64,000 nucleotides of DNA from Bacillus sp. CHD6a (GCF_001293645.1 NZ_LBMD01000002.1:186001-250000); one strand, 5' to 3'; counted from the first letter of the stretch, positions 9,289 to 18,730 are shown. Made by a program: numbers and translations. The notes: generated by a model from the sequence alone, not told the origin.

Positions 9289-10156
9289 TGAAATAAAAAA
9301 CTCAATAAGTAACCTAACCATTTGGAAAAAGGGGAACCAGAGGGCTCCTCATAAACCTTTACTGTTATTGTATGCATTGGGACAATTACAGAAAGGAAAT
9401 CCTAGGTTTTTACCTTATGAGCAAGCGGGGCAGGATTTGAAGCAGTTGTTAGTAGATTTTGGGCCCATCAGGAAGTCATATCACCCCGAAGAACCGTTTG
9501 TGAGACTTTCGAGAGATGACATTTGGGAATTAGATAAGCCTGTTAACCTATCAAGTCCGAACAATAGGAAGTTGATTGAAGAAACTGTTGCAGGCGGTTT
9601 CATACCTGAGGTGTATAAGACTCTAAAAGATAATATGAGTCTTATTCCGGAGCTTGCTCAGATAATTCTTGAACAACATTTTCCTGCTTCCATTCATGAT
9701 GATATTTTGAGTGCGGTTGGATTGGACTTTTCTTTTACCTATACAAAAAAGAGAAAACGAGATTCGAAGTTCAGAGATAAGATACTTAGAGCATACGGGT
9801 ATAGCTGCGCTGTATGTGGATTTAATGTAAGGCTTGCACATACTCTGGTAGGAGTAGAAGCTGCTCATATAAAGTGGCACCATGCTGGAGGGCCTGATGT
9901 AGAAGAGAACGGCATTGCCCTATGCTCCCTTCATCATAAGCTTTTTGATAGAGGCGTTTTCACCATCAACAATGATCGTAGAATGATTGTTTCACAGGAT
10001 GCGCATGGCACCAATGGATTTGATGAGTGGTTAATGAAATACCATGGTAATGAAATATTGAAACCGATAGAGGCAAGTTACTACCCAAAGGATGACTTCA
10101 TTTACTGGCATGTGAAGGAAGTATTTAAGGGGCCGGAGAGGTATGTAATTAATTAA
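9278..10156 (+). CDS. SBD-HNH (ScoMcrA-like) phosphorothioate-sensing restriction endonuclease
   Basis: About 292 residues (an in-frame ATG at 9266 would add four). The N-terminal domain (about 1-150) matches the sulfur-binding domain of ScoMcrA-type enzymes: IWKKGNQRAPHKPLLLLYAL, LLVDFGP, SYHPEEPFVRLSRDDIWEL. The C-terminal HNH domain has CAVCGFNV near 176, EAAHIKWH, GGPDVEENGIALCSLHHKLFDRG, i.e. paired zinc cysteines and catalytic histidines. Homologues cut DNA with phosphorothioate modification, but many relatives in helicase/PLD loci have unknown specificity. It overlaps the MazG-like gene upstream. No dnd genes are visible here. Confidence 0.85.
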   Translation: MNLDEIKNSISNLTIWKKGNQRAPHKPLLLLYALGQLQKGNPRFLPYEQAGQDLKQLLVDFGPIRKSYHPEEPFVRLSRDDIWELDKPVNLSSPNNRKLIEETVAGGFIPEVYKTLKDNMSLIPELAQIILEQHFPASIHDDILSAVGLDFSFTYTKKRKRDSKFRDKILRAYGYSCAVCGFNVRLAHTLVGVEAAHIKWHHAGGPDVEENGIALCSLHHKLFDRGVFTINNDRRMIVSQDAHGTNGFDEWLMKYHGNEILKPIEASYYPKDDFIYWHVKEVFKGPERYVIN

Positions 10157-10241
10157 TTCTTCTAATAACAACTAAACTTACATGTTTAAGAGAATGGTTC
10201 AAATGTGTAAAATTAAAGGGTAAACATAAAAGGAGAATATT

Positions 10242-10976
10242 TTGTATTTAGCTAATCTACTAAACTTATATAAAAAATACTTTGGGTTTTGGGCATCATT
10301 AAAGAAAACTTCATCAGTTAGTAAAACAGTATGGGTAATTTTTGTATTGTATTTTCTTAATGTTTTATTTATGGGAATATGTATCTATTATTCATTAAAT
10401 CAATGGATGATTCTCTCAATATTAATTTTTATAATCACTTTCTATTGGGCTAATTAACAAGGGAAATATATTTATAAAAAAATTAAAGCAAAGGATCCTT
10501 TAGGGATACCTAGTGTTAATGCCTTTGAGAATATGATGAAAGAGCTAAATATTCGCTCAAAAGAGCATTTATTAGGCTTGGATCAGTTAATACAAAAAGA
10601 GATTAGAATTATAGAATTGAGGAGGTTGTCACCTTTTGGTGATATTATCAAACAATTATTTGTGGCTTTCTTAATAACTGGAGTTCTTGCACATTCATTT
10701 TATGAATTTAGATTGGGGAATATAGATATCGGTAAATCCTACCTTTCATTATTTATAGGTTTTTTTGGTCTTATAATTATGTTAAATGGTATTATTAAAA
10801 CTTATATTGATTTTTTTGGTAGAACAACTCAGTTAATGGAAATTTCATCATTGATTGAATTGCAAATCTTATCAATTGATATAAATAAATTTGATACAAA
10901 AACAGAAGAGACCACAAAAGATGATTATATTGCCAGAAGTAGTTTTCCCCCTAGAAAAAGCAAACGAATAATATAG
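10242..10976 (+). pseudogene. Membrane protein gene interrupted by one in-frame TAA
   Basis: TTG 10242 follows AGGAG by six bases and opens a 71-codon frame ending at TAA 10455-10457. The same frame then stays open without another stop to 10974-10976: QGKYIYKKIKAKDPLGIPSV leads into an internal ATG at 10533. The continuous product would be about 244 residues with two membrane helices before the stop and two after it, flanked by charged linkers. This is best explained by a single nonsense change in one gene, though a genuine two-gene arrangement or a base-calling error is possible. The family is not recognised. Confidence 0.7.
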
Positions 10977-11299
10977 CTCTGGAGCTGACTTTAGTAGGTT
11001 ATGCTCCTTTTTTATAATATTTACCACCTAATTTTATATTATTGACAACAAAATCCCTACTATAATTTGGTCCAATTGTTGAGAACCTATTAACAATAAA
11101 TATCAAAGATAAACTTTTTTAATCTATATCCTTTTTTAAGTGGTAAAATAATACATAGTAATCTTGTATATCTGAAAAATAGGAATTCCAAAAAAAGTTA
11201 TTAATGTACAGGAAATAGCTCTTTTAATCTTAACTAACAAAAATCTATGGTCAATTATTACATGCATTAAAAATAAAAAAATCCTTAATAGGACACGGG
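10977..11299. other. AT-rich intergenic stretch with weak terminator
   Basis: A GGAGC...GCTCC hairpin with T6 (10981-11013) ends the preceding gene. The rest is AT-rich and shows no gene, repeat or clear promoter. Confidence 0.5.
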
Positions 11300-12394
11300 G
11301 TGGAAAAGTTGGAGTTCCTGGAAAATACCATAAACTCAAGTAATTTAGTAAATTCGGCAACAATTCTTTCATTATTTTTAGCTATTATTTTTTTTGTATA
11401 TCAGGAGTACAAGCGCAGAAAAGAACGACAAAAAGAAATTCTCCAATTACAAGATCAAATAATAAACTTAGTAATTAGAAATCATGTGAATAGCGGAATT
11501 ACAATTTCCAAAATTGATATTAAATCATTTATTAATGGATTTGAAATGTTGAAAAATTGCAAATTAAGATTAGAAATAGAAGACATTACACAAATGATTT
11601 ACGCAAAGGTTTATGAAAATGAGCATATTCCTCGTGATACAAGATTAGATATGCTAAGACATCTTGAGGAATTGATAGGAGAATTTAGATACGAGATAAC
11701 TGATGAAAGACAAAGTGAAAATGACCCATTATCCTTTAATATAACAAGGATATCTGCTTTTATAATGATAGGTTTATTTATGTTGGCAATACAATTTGTA
11801 GAGGGCTTTAATAAAAGTTTAAATTTGAATAATTTCTTATTAGTAGTATTAATTACCCTAACAATTATTGTTTTAGGACTCTTAAAACCTATAATGGACA
11901 AGTTCATAAACTACTTGATTGACTTAATGTTCGGATTTATTAAAATGAATAAAACAAGCGTTTCAGAAAATAAGACTAATGTAAAAGGAAATCATAATGA
12001 ATTTTCTTTCTCAAATGTTGATAAAGTGGTAGCTAAAGAAGTGAAATTTGAAGAATATTTTAACGATAATGAAGGAATTAGAACAACTCTAGAACAAAGG
12101 GTTCTAATAGAAAGTATGTTAAGACAAATTTATTATAAGTTAACCAATGAAAATACAACTTTGCCTCTCTATCGTATTACAACTACTTTAGTTGAAAAAG
12201 AAATTATTTCTAAGGCCTTTTCTAATGAGGTAATGGTATTATACAAGGCGAGTAGCTATGTCGTTCATGAAGGAAAATTACCTCCAAATATAACTGAATA
12301 CAATCAGTTAATTAATGGCATGCAAGATATATCCAATAAACTTTATAAAATATTAAACACAATCAAAGATGAAGATAATAAAAATTCGGCTTAA
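11300..12394 (+). CDS. Membrane protein with helical C-terminal domain, unknown function
   Basis: 364 residues. One N-terminal membrane helix (about 18-36) is followed by a basic coiled segment (EYKRRKERQKEILQLQDQI), a soluble helical region, a hairpin of two membrane helices (about 153-172 and 176-200) and a C-terminal soluble domain from about 245. That domain has LEQRVLIESMLRQIYYKL and YKASSYVVHEG, a pattern like the HEPN/DUF4145-type helical domains. The GTG start has a poor ribosome site. Gene content around it (AT-rich, defence genes) suggests an accessory role. No function is assigned. Confidence 0.55.
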   Translation: MEKLEFLENTINSSNLVNSATILSLFLAIIFFVYQEYKRRKERQKEILQLQDQIINLVIRNHVNSGITISKIDIKSFINGFEMLKNCKLRLEIEDITQMIYAKVYENEHIPRDTRLDMLRHLEELIGEFRYEITDERQSENDPLSFNITRISAFIMIGLFMLAIQFVEGFNKSLNLNNFLLVVLITLTIIVLGLLKPIMDKFINYLIDLMFGFIKMNKTSVSENKTNVKGNHNEFSFSNVDKVVAKEVKFEEYFNDNEGIRTTLEQRVLIESMLRQIYYKLTNENTTLPLYRITTTLVEKEIISKAFSNEVMVLYKASSYVVHEGKLPPNITEYNQLINGMQDISNKLYKILNTIKDEDNKNSA

Positions 12395-12788
12395 TCCAGT
12401 TAAAAAGATGTTCAGTATGAAGAGCAATTAAACTTTAAAAACAGATAGTTTAATGCGCAGTACAACGAAACTATTCAATAGAAAATAATAATCCATAATT
12501 AGCACGATTGTGGAAATCCTATGGTTAATTCCTCGGTAAAGAGGAGGAAGAGGCTTTTTTCCTTCATAACCATAAACATACTTTTAAGGTGAGTGCGTTG
12601 GTGTATAGGGTGAAAATATCTAATGGTGGTAAAATTTCTTGGATGTATACAGATTAGAGCAAGAGGAATGGTCTATTAGGCTATTCCTCTCTTTTATGCA
12701 AAAGAACAGGATTTATGCAAGTTGTGTCGAAAAGTGAAATATAGATTAAGTAGGGACTAGTAATCTTTTTCCTATAAAGAGGTACAAT
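12395..12788. other. Intergenic stretch with terminator-like hairpin
   Basis: AGAGGAAT (12662-12669) pairs with ATTCCTCT (12683-12690) and is followed by CTTTT. A short open stretch before it (VKISNGGKISWMYTD, ending at 12658) may be the scrap of a lost gene. Nothing else is seen. Confidence 0.5.
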
Positions 12789-13382
12789 GTGATTAAATAT
12801 ATCGGAACACCACAGCTAGAAACAAATCGATTAATCTTAGAAAAGTTTGAGCTTAATGATGCCCAGAAAGTCTTTGATCACTGGATTTCAGATGAGCGGG
12901 TGACAGACAATCGGGTGAGTGCGGCTCATACAGCCGTTTCGCAGACGGTGGAGAGAGTCGCCAATATTGTGTCGCAATATGAGAAGGAAGATTTTTGTTA
13001 TTGGGCAGTGAAGTTGAAGGGTAGTGGAGAGCTGAATGGTGAGATTGATTTGTATGACTTCGATGAGACAACCGGAAATTGCGAGGTGAGTTATTCCCTT
13101 AGGTACCGGTGGTGGAATCAAGGGTATGGCACAGAAGCGTTGCGAGCCGTGGTCGAATTTGGCTTTCGGCACATGAATCTTCATAAGATTGCTGCTGCAC
13201 ACAACACCGACAACCCAGCGTCCGGCCGCATCATGAATAAGGCAGGGATGGTGCAAGAGGGGATTGTGAGGGATATGATTGGGAATTCCAAAGGTCAGTA
13301 TAAGGATTGTGCGATTTATGGGATTTTACAGGGGGAGTATTTCAGTAAGTATTTCAGTAAGGGCTCGGGATATAAGGGATAA
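12789..13382 (+). CDS. GNAT family N-acetyltransferase, RimJ/RimL type
   Basis: A 197-residue acetyltransferase: LETNRLILEKFELNDA at the N-terminus, GEIDLYDFDE in the central strand, the acetyl-CoA loop WWNQGYGTEALRAVVEFGF (R/Q-x-x-G-x-G/A) and NLHKIAAAHNTDNPASGRIMNKAGM. The GTG start follows AAGAGG by six bases. It probably acetylates an amine or a protein N-terminus; the substrate cannot be read from sequence. Locally higher GC than the preceding membrane genes suggests the return of native chromosome or a different source. A compact hairpin ends the gene. Confidence 0.85.
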   Translation: MIKYIGTPQLETNRLILEKFELNDAQKVFDHWISDERVTDNRVSAAHTAVSQTVERVANIVSQYEKEDFCYWAVKLKGSGELNGEIDLYDFDETTGNCEVSYSLRYRWWNQGYGTEALRAVVEFGFRHMNLHKIAAAHNTDNPASGRIMNKAGMVQEGIVRDMIGNSKGQYKDCAIYGILQGEYFSKYFSKGSGYKG

Positions 13383-13388
13383 CTCTGA

Positions 13389-13411
13389 GAGGTACGTTTG
13401 TACCTCCCTTT
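13389..13411. terminator. Short terminator between convergent genes
   Basis: GAGGTAC and GTACCTC pair around a four-base loop and are followed by CCCTTTTTA. It lies between the GNAT gene and the facing DUF4261 pseudogene. Confidence 0.75.
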
Positions 13412-14134
13412 TTATACTGGTGTAAGCTCGAGCAATCCATATGGATTATAAATCACATCTTCTTCGTCATACCTGGAGTCATTCGTCAAAACTATATTGA
13501 AGACGGCAGTGTTCTCCCCAATGCTAAATGTTTCGCCGCTTCTGAAAGTAGGATTTTCCACTATACTGTATAGATTGACGTTATTGAGTAGGTCGGCTGC
13601 TTCTTCAGGTGGAAGGGAAGAGGGAATAACGGTATCCCGCAACCCGAATGCTTTCATCCCACATGAAAAGTAGTGATTCTCATCACCAATTAGGGTGACA
13701 AAATGAGAATAAATAGGGAAGTATTCTTGTTCTGTGCAGAGCTGATTCCATTCTTCTTTTGTGTAGGCAACCCCTGTGGTCTCAATCTTCACAGCTAAAC
13801 CACCAGATCTCAATAACCCTGCACCGACTTCTACTACGTTTAAGAGATCTTCGAACCGATTACTATCTGCTATGACATAAATGGTAAAGGTGTGATGTTC
13901 AATCTCACTTAATAGGTTTTCATCGAACGTTTCTCGACTCGCATAGGAGAAAGCATCCCTTAATCCTGGGTCTTGTTCATACACTTCCACTTAAAAACCG
14001 ACATCCCTTTTAGCATTATGTATGATATGTCCAGCCATAAAGTATCCTTCGCTATGAGAGGCAATAGCTTGTATTAATTCCGTCCGTGTTTCCCATTTAC
14101 CTGGTACTCCAATTATAACTTGAGATTCCGACAT
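13412..14134 (-). pseudogene. DUF4261 gene with one in-frame stop
   Basis: Reading the minus strand from ATG 14134 gives MSESQVIIGVPGKWETR and 47 codons up to a TAA at 13991-13993, after which the same frame continues from GTG 13990 for 192 codons to 13412. Both parts belong to one DUF4261 protein: the N-terminal GVPGKW strand, then EVYEQDPGL, HTFTIYVIAD, GGLAVKIETTGVAYTKEEW and YNPYGLLELTPV. The break lies inside a conserved segment, so the 192-codon piece alone is probably not a complete protein. AAAAAGGATG upstream of 14134 supports that start. Function of the family is unknown. Confidence 0.8.
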
Positions 14135-14243
14135 TACCGCACATCCTTTTTACTAGATATTTACTAAATTCTTCACAGCTCTTCAAAACCCTCTATTCTA
14201 TTGAGCGGCTAAACTATTAAAATAATTAAAAGAGGTGCTCACC

Positions 14244-14689
14244 ATGACCATTACAAAAGACTGCCTAGGCTGCCGTTTAGCCAACAAAAGCGAAACCATC
14301 TATATGGTCTACGAAGATGACTATGTCACGTGCTTCCTAGATCACGACCCGTTCAACGAAGGACATACCTTAATCCTGCCTAAACAACATTTCTTAGATG
14401 TCGACGAACTCGATGAGGAAACGGCTAATGCCATTATGAAAGCTTCTATATTATTAACTAAAGCGTTGAAGCACCTATACGACCAGACGGTATCACTATT
14501 AACCAAAATGGTGGAGTGTTTAACGAATTGACTCATTACCATATGCATGTGGTACCAAGATATAAGGGACAATGGTTTGGGGATTTTTATAATGAGGAAG
14601 CTGTGGGAGAAGTGGATGTTAGGGAGTTGGAGCGGGTTAGGGGGAGGATGGTGGCGGCAATTGAGGTAGAAAATAAAAGACTCCTGTAA
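14244..14689 (+). pseudogene. HIT family protein gene with a frameshift
   Basis: ATG 14244 follows AGAGGTG and begins a histidine-triad protein: CLGCRLANK, VYEDDYVTCFLDHDPFNEGHTLILPK. The frame is lost near 14481 after ALKHLY and ends artificially at 14531. One frame over, the family continues: PDGITINQNGGVFNELTHYHMHVVPRYKG, including the catalytic H-x-H-x-H, and runs to TAA 14689. One missing base (expected LYAPDG) explains it. Intact homologues hydrolyse nucleotide phosphoramidates or dinucleotides; the truncated product would lack the active site. Confidence 0.85.
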
Positions 14690-14813
14690 TGAAGAGGTGC
14701 TACTTTTGACAGAACCCTATTTCGAATTGGGTTAACGTAATACAATTAAGGACTTCTGTACTACTAATGTGTTATTATTAAGAAAACTCTGAAAAATAAC
14801 AGGAGATATATTA

Positions 14814-15377
14814 GTGAATAATACTGTTGCTTTTTATTCAAAAGATGGAAAAGAATTTTATGTTCACAAAGCAAAAGCAGAACATGGAAATGGAATGATT
14901 GAACCTTATATAGAGCAAGTTTGTACGAACGGAAGATTACTAGATTCAGAAAAAATATCAAAAGATGGAATTGACTTTATTCTTGATCCACAAGACATGT
15001 TGAAAGCTTACGAATATTTAAAAGCAATAACGGAAAGTTGTGTAGGGCCTCTAGAATTAATTGATGAAAATAAGTTTGTGGTTTCTACCCATGTCACTTC
15101 TAAAAAGAAAAGAGAGTTAAAGGAGAAGGGGTTTTCCATCAACCCGACTAGATTACTAGAAGAGATTGCTACTATACTTTTTTATACAGAGCATATTGAA
15201 AAAGCAAAAATACATTTTGATAGTAATCATTTTTCAAAAAAAGGTTTAAGTTTCACACTGAATGCTCCTCTAGGTAATAAATCTGGAAGAATTGCTATAT
15301 CTTTTAAAAGAGAGTTTAGTAAAGAGGCAATTGAAGGTAGACTAATAATGGTAGTAACGGTTTTGAGCTTAAAATAA
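14814..15377 (+). CDS. Hypothetical soluble protein
   Basis: 187 residues from a GTG start preceded by AACAGGAGA. Mostly charged, with no membrane segment or signal peptide; it alternates strands and helices (FYSKDGKEFYVHKAKAE, IEPYIEQVCTNGR, LLEEIATILFYTEHIEKA) and ends in hydrophobic strands. No family or catalytic motif is recognised. Its neighbours are a broken HIT gene and a zinc-ribbon protein, which do not indicate a role. Confidence 0.5.
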   Translation: MNNTVAFYSKDGKEFYVHKAKAEHGNGMIEPYIEQVCTNGRLLDSEKISKDGIDFILDPQDMLKAYEYLKAITESCVGPLELIDENKFVVSTHVTSKKKRELKEKGFSINPTRLLEEIATILFYTEHIEKAKIHFDSNHFSKKGLSFTLNAPLGNKSGRIAISFKREFSKEAIEGRLIMVVTVLSLK

Positions 15378-15471
15378 TGGAAGTTTGATTATAAAGTGTG
15401 ATTAATGTCTATTATGGGAATAAATAATAATATTCCCTACGTTTAAATTAAAACTTAAAGGGGGATTTAGT

Positions 15472-15762
15472 ATGGGAGTTACGCAACCAATGACAAGCTT
15501 GAAAAAAATTCAAACCTTGATTGAAAAGTATGGCTATGTAAGAGAATGCAGTTGTGGAGATGTGGCTATACCTGGAAAAATCACCATTCAAGAGGAATTT
15601 GAGGATATAGAGTTGGTTATCTTAAATTTCCCAGTATTTAAATGTTTGCAATGTGATGAAGTAACATTTAGTCCCAAAGATCATATAGAATACTATAAAA
15701 AAGCAGTGAAACATTACGAGACCACAAATGAAACTGAGTTTGATTGTAACTTATGTCAATAA
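15472..15762 (+). CDS. YgiT-like zinc-finger protein
   Basis: A 96-residue protein with paired cysteines: ECSCGD near residue 25, FKCLQCDEV near 64 and a terminal DCNLCQ. The C-x-C and C-x-x-C pattern around a short beta hairpin resembles YgiT/MqsA N-terminal zinc domains. No helix-turn-helix follows and no MqsR-like toxin is next to it, so an antitoxin role is unsupported. AAAGGGGGA precedes the ATG, and a hairpin terminator follows at once. Confidence 0.6.
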   Translation: MGVTQPMTSLKKIQTLIEKYGYVRECSCGDVAIPGKITIQEEFEDIELVILNFPVFKCLQCDEVTFSPKDHIEYYKKAVKHYETTNETEFDCNLCQ

Positions 15763-15767
15763 AAGGA

Positions 15768-15802
15768 GGCCACAGCAAATGAGCTATGGCCATTTTTATT
15801 TT
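15768..15802. terminator. Terminator between convergent genes
   Basis: GGCCACAGC (15768-15776) pairs with GCTATGGCC (15783-15791) with one mismatch, then ATTTTTATTTT. It separates the zinc-finger gene from the facing TOTE-type helicase. Confidence 0.75.
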
Positions 15803-15818
15803 GGAATAAAAACCTCTC

Positions 15819-18152
15819 TCAAAACAACTGCATCTGCTCCGTACTATTTTTACTTTCACCATCTGTAACATATCCCATCAACCTATATCCGCTCTGCCTT
15901 TTCTCATACATCCTTTTTAGCATCGGAACCTGATTATCTACATAGTCATATACTTGTACTTCTTGTTTATTTTCATGCAATCGATGGAGGCGGCCAACAT
16001 ATTGTTGGAGAGTACCTTTCCAAGAGATTGGCATTGCTAGGAAGAGAGTATCCAGCCTAGCATCATCAAAACCTTCCCCAATGTATTTTCCTGTTGCGAT
16101 GACAAGCCTTTCTTCTGAGTCGGGTGTACTAGAAAGTCTCTTTAGTTCTAACATTCGTTCTTTCTTAGAGAGTTTCCCTGACAGTGTAATGATATTTTTT
16201 GCGAAACCTCTGAATATTTCCTGAAGTTCTTCGAGATGTTCAATTCTTTCTGTCAAGATGATAGGAGACCTGCCCCCCTCAAGAGCTAATAAAACATCAT
16301 CAAATAGTTGCTGATTCCTTTTTTGGTCCTTAGCCAAGGAACGATATAACTCCTGGATCTGTTCAGATTTAGATTTGAAATTTGTTTTACGCACGATTAA
16401 CCTGTGAACAAATGGCCTTACCTTAGCCTGATTTCGTGCGTCCACCTTATAGCGAACAGGTCCACATTGCATAAAGATAATCGGATGAAGGCCATCTTTT
16501 CTTATTGGTGTAGCAGTTAATCCATATACATATTTTGCGCGGACTGATTTTAGCACACTTTCAAAAGTATAGGCTGAAATATGATGGCATTCATCCACGA
16601 TAATTTGTCCATATTGAGTAATGAAGCTTTTTACTTCTCCTTTATGAGCAAGGCTTTGCAGTGTAACAACATCAATTTTGCCAGTTACTTTCTTTTTACC
16701 ACCGCCCACTTCACCAACATCGTCATTTCCTAATTCTAAAAAAGCCTTCAACTGATTGATCCATTGCTGCTGAAGTTGTATTTTATCGACAATAATAAGG
16801 GTACTGACTTTACGCTCGGCAATTAAAGCAGCCGCAGCAACTGTCTTTCCGAATCCTGTTGTCGCAGATAAAACCCCACAATCATGTTGTGTTAATTGAG
16901 AAACAGCATCGACTTGTTGGGAAGTTAGCTCGCCATTAAAAGTAGCTTCTAACGGTTCTCCTTCATATGCAGAGTCTTCAAAGGTCGTATTAATACCTAA
17001 TTCATTAAGCAAGGAAACTAGTTCTTCCTTACACCCTCTTGGGAAGATAAGATGTTCAGAAGTTTCATAGGAACATCTAACCACTCGTGGAATATTGGCC
17101 GTTGATAATCTTTTTGATTTTGCTTTGTAATACTCAGGGTTTTGAAAGGATACAAGCTCGGTTAATTTCTCAGCTAAAGAAGAAGGAACTAGCTTTTTCT
17201 TAATATAGAGACCGTTTTTAATTTCGATAGTAATATTTTTTGGGTAAACTGTATTAGAAGGCATCGATCCAAAGTTTGCCTCATAGCCGTCCAGTTGCTT
17301 TATTAGTTGATAAACATCACTTTTGCTAAGTCTCTGGATTGTAGACAAGTATATCCACTGATCAGGAAAAGGGGTGTAATTATCGTCCACAAATAAACTG
17401 TTCCCATTTAGGCCAGCTTGTCGTTGAAGCGGAAGAGCAATAAGATTGCCAAAGCCACCTATTGGGACGGTGTCTTGGTTTGGAAACATCCTGTCAAAGG
17501 ATTTCATTCCTACTTCATGACGTACCTCTAGTGTTTTTGTTTGCAAGCTATACCCTAGCTTTCTTGCAAGAGATGACTCTAGTCTTTCGTTGAAGAAAAA
17601 CCATACATGTGCACCGTTTCCAGAACGAGATCTTTCTACGCTGTAGGGAATTTTGCATTGTTTACAAATTTGAACAAAAGCCACTACATCCTTTTTCCAA
17701 TCTTGTTTGTCAAAATCTATAGCTAAAAAGGAACAAGTCCCATCTTCGTGCAAAGGGTATAATCCAATACTATGTTTTCCTTTGAAATGTCCTTCTATTA
17801 CTTCATTAGTTAGAGGCAAGAGCTTACGGTGCCTACATTCCGAACATTTAATTTTTGGCTTCTGGCAAATAGACTTATCCCATTCATTAGCACATGCAGG
17901 CAAATATCCATTTCGGCCATCCTTACTTTCCCACCGGGTTGCATATACATCTGACCTTCCGTTGAAAAGTCTTCTGTATAGTTGAATTTTGGCATCAAGT
18001 GGTGAATGTCTGGTTACTATATCTTGCCCATTATTTTCAGCTGATTTATTTGGTTGAAGAAGACTTGTTAGTTGCTGTTTAAGGTAAGTGTTCTCTTTAC
18101 TAAGACGCTCGCAATCTGCAATCCAGTCTTCCAATGTTTTATTGTTTTTCAT
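15819..18152 (-). CDS. TOTE-type archaeo-eukaryotic primase fused to DEAD/DEAH helicase
   Basis: 777 residues. A short coiled coil (about 8-30) leads into a TOTE conflict-system primase: PLDAKIQLYRRLFNGR, a zinc motif with CxxC (IKCSECRHRK), the catalytic FLAIDFD (D-x-D) and SGNGAHVWFFF with the conserved His. Then a superfamily II helicase with TTGFGKTVAAA (Walker A), IVDECHH, GLTATPIRKDG and VGRLHRLHE. The family is described as a biological-conflict system coupling a primase and helicase to effectors. Here no nuclease or other effector gene lies beside it. The ATG at 18152 follows GGGTGACC. Confidence 0.85.
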   Translation of the reverse strand: MKNNKTLEDWIADCERLSKENTYLKQQLTSLLQPNKSAENNGQDIVTRHSPLDAKIQLYRRLFNGRSDVYATRWESKDGRNGYLPACANEWDKSICQKPKIKCSECRHRKLLPLTNEVIEGHFKGKHSIGLYPLHEDGTCSFLAIDFDKQDWKKDVVAFVQICKQCKIPYSVERSRSGNGAHVWFFFNERLESSLARKLGYSLQTKTLEVRHEVGMKSFDRMFPNQDTVPIGGFGNLIALPLQRQAGLNGNSLFVDDNYTPFPDQWIYLSTIQRLSKSDVYQLIKQLDGYEANFGSMPSNTVYPKNITIEIKNGLYIKKKLVPSSLAEKLTELVSFQNPEYYKAKSKRLSTANIPRVVRCSYETSEHLIFPRGCKEELVSLLNELGINTTFEDSAYEGEPLEATFNGELTSQQVDAVSQLTQHDCGVLSATTGFGKTVAAAALIAERKVSTLIIVDKIQLQQQWINQLKAFLELGNDDVGEVGGGKKKVTGKIDVVTLQSLAHKGEVKSFITQYGQIIVDECHHISAYTFESVLKSVRAKYVYGLTATPIRKDGLHPIIFMQCGPVRYKVDARNQAKVRPFVHRLIVRKTNFKSKSEQIQELYRSLAKDQKRNQQLFDDVLLALEGGRSPIILTERIEHLEELQEIFRGFAKNIITLSGKLSKKERMLELKRLSSTPDSEERLVIATGKYIGEGFDDARLDTLFLAMPISWKGTLQQYVGRLHRLHENKQEVQVYDYVDNQVPMLKRMYEKRQSGYRLMGYVTDGESKNSTEQMQLF

Positions 18153-18427
18153 TGGTCACCCTCAAATTTGTAGTGATTTTACATCTATTCTACGAAAATA
18201 TGTTTAGTAGAAGCAAATGAGGTAAGTAGAAATCTACGATATTATACTCATTTTAGCCTGTATTGTAGGTGATTATACGATATTTGTGTACTGGGGGTCA
18301 CATTGATTTGTTTGAAGATATAGAGGGTGAGTGTTAATGAATGTTAATAATAAAATATATGGAACTTTTTTACTCCTAATCCGTATGTTACCTATACCAC
18401 TTCCATTAAGAAAAGGGGTTCAAACAA

Positions 18428-18730
18428 ATGAAAAAGCTCTTCCTCTATTTTTTCTTAACCTTAGTTGTCTTACTAGGTATCATCCTCATGATCTCCCACT
18501 TCTTTGACTTCCGATTTAGTAATGTCGCCTTTATTACAAGCATTGTTGCTGCCTTTGTCACGTATAGTGGTGGTGGTTCTAGTTTTGGGGAAGCCACTGC
18601 AGCCATAGAGACGAATGGAAACTATGTGCCGTCCTCTGCCAAAGACAAAATCAGTTACTTAAACCCTTTTTTCCTTGCATCGTGTTCTATCCTTCTGGGA
18701 TGCTTGGCGTCTTACTTTTTCTATTATTAA
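18428..18730 (+). CDS. Small membrane protein, unknown
   Basis: 100 residues with an N-terminal membrane helix pair (about 5-24 and 30-47), a Gly/Ser-rich loop (TYSGGGSSFGEAT) and a last helix near the C-terminus (about 80-99). GGGGTT is the nearest ribosome-like site before the ATG. No family recognised. A perfect terminator follows 22 bases after the stop. Confidence 0.5.
   Translation: MKKLFLYFFLTLVVLLGIILMISHFFDFRFSNVAFITSIVAAFVTYSGGGSSFGEATAAIETNGNYVPSSAKDKISYLNPFFLASCSILLGCLASYFFYY

Noticed and set aside
9278-10156. Calling this region a complete Dnd/phosphorothioate system
   Set aside because: Only the SBD-HNH gene is present; no dndB-E or ssp genes are in the window.
18191-18285. 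Repeated TACGA words upstream of the TOTE-type gene
   Set aside because: Spacings of 44 and 41 bp and only three 5-bp words; too weak.
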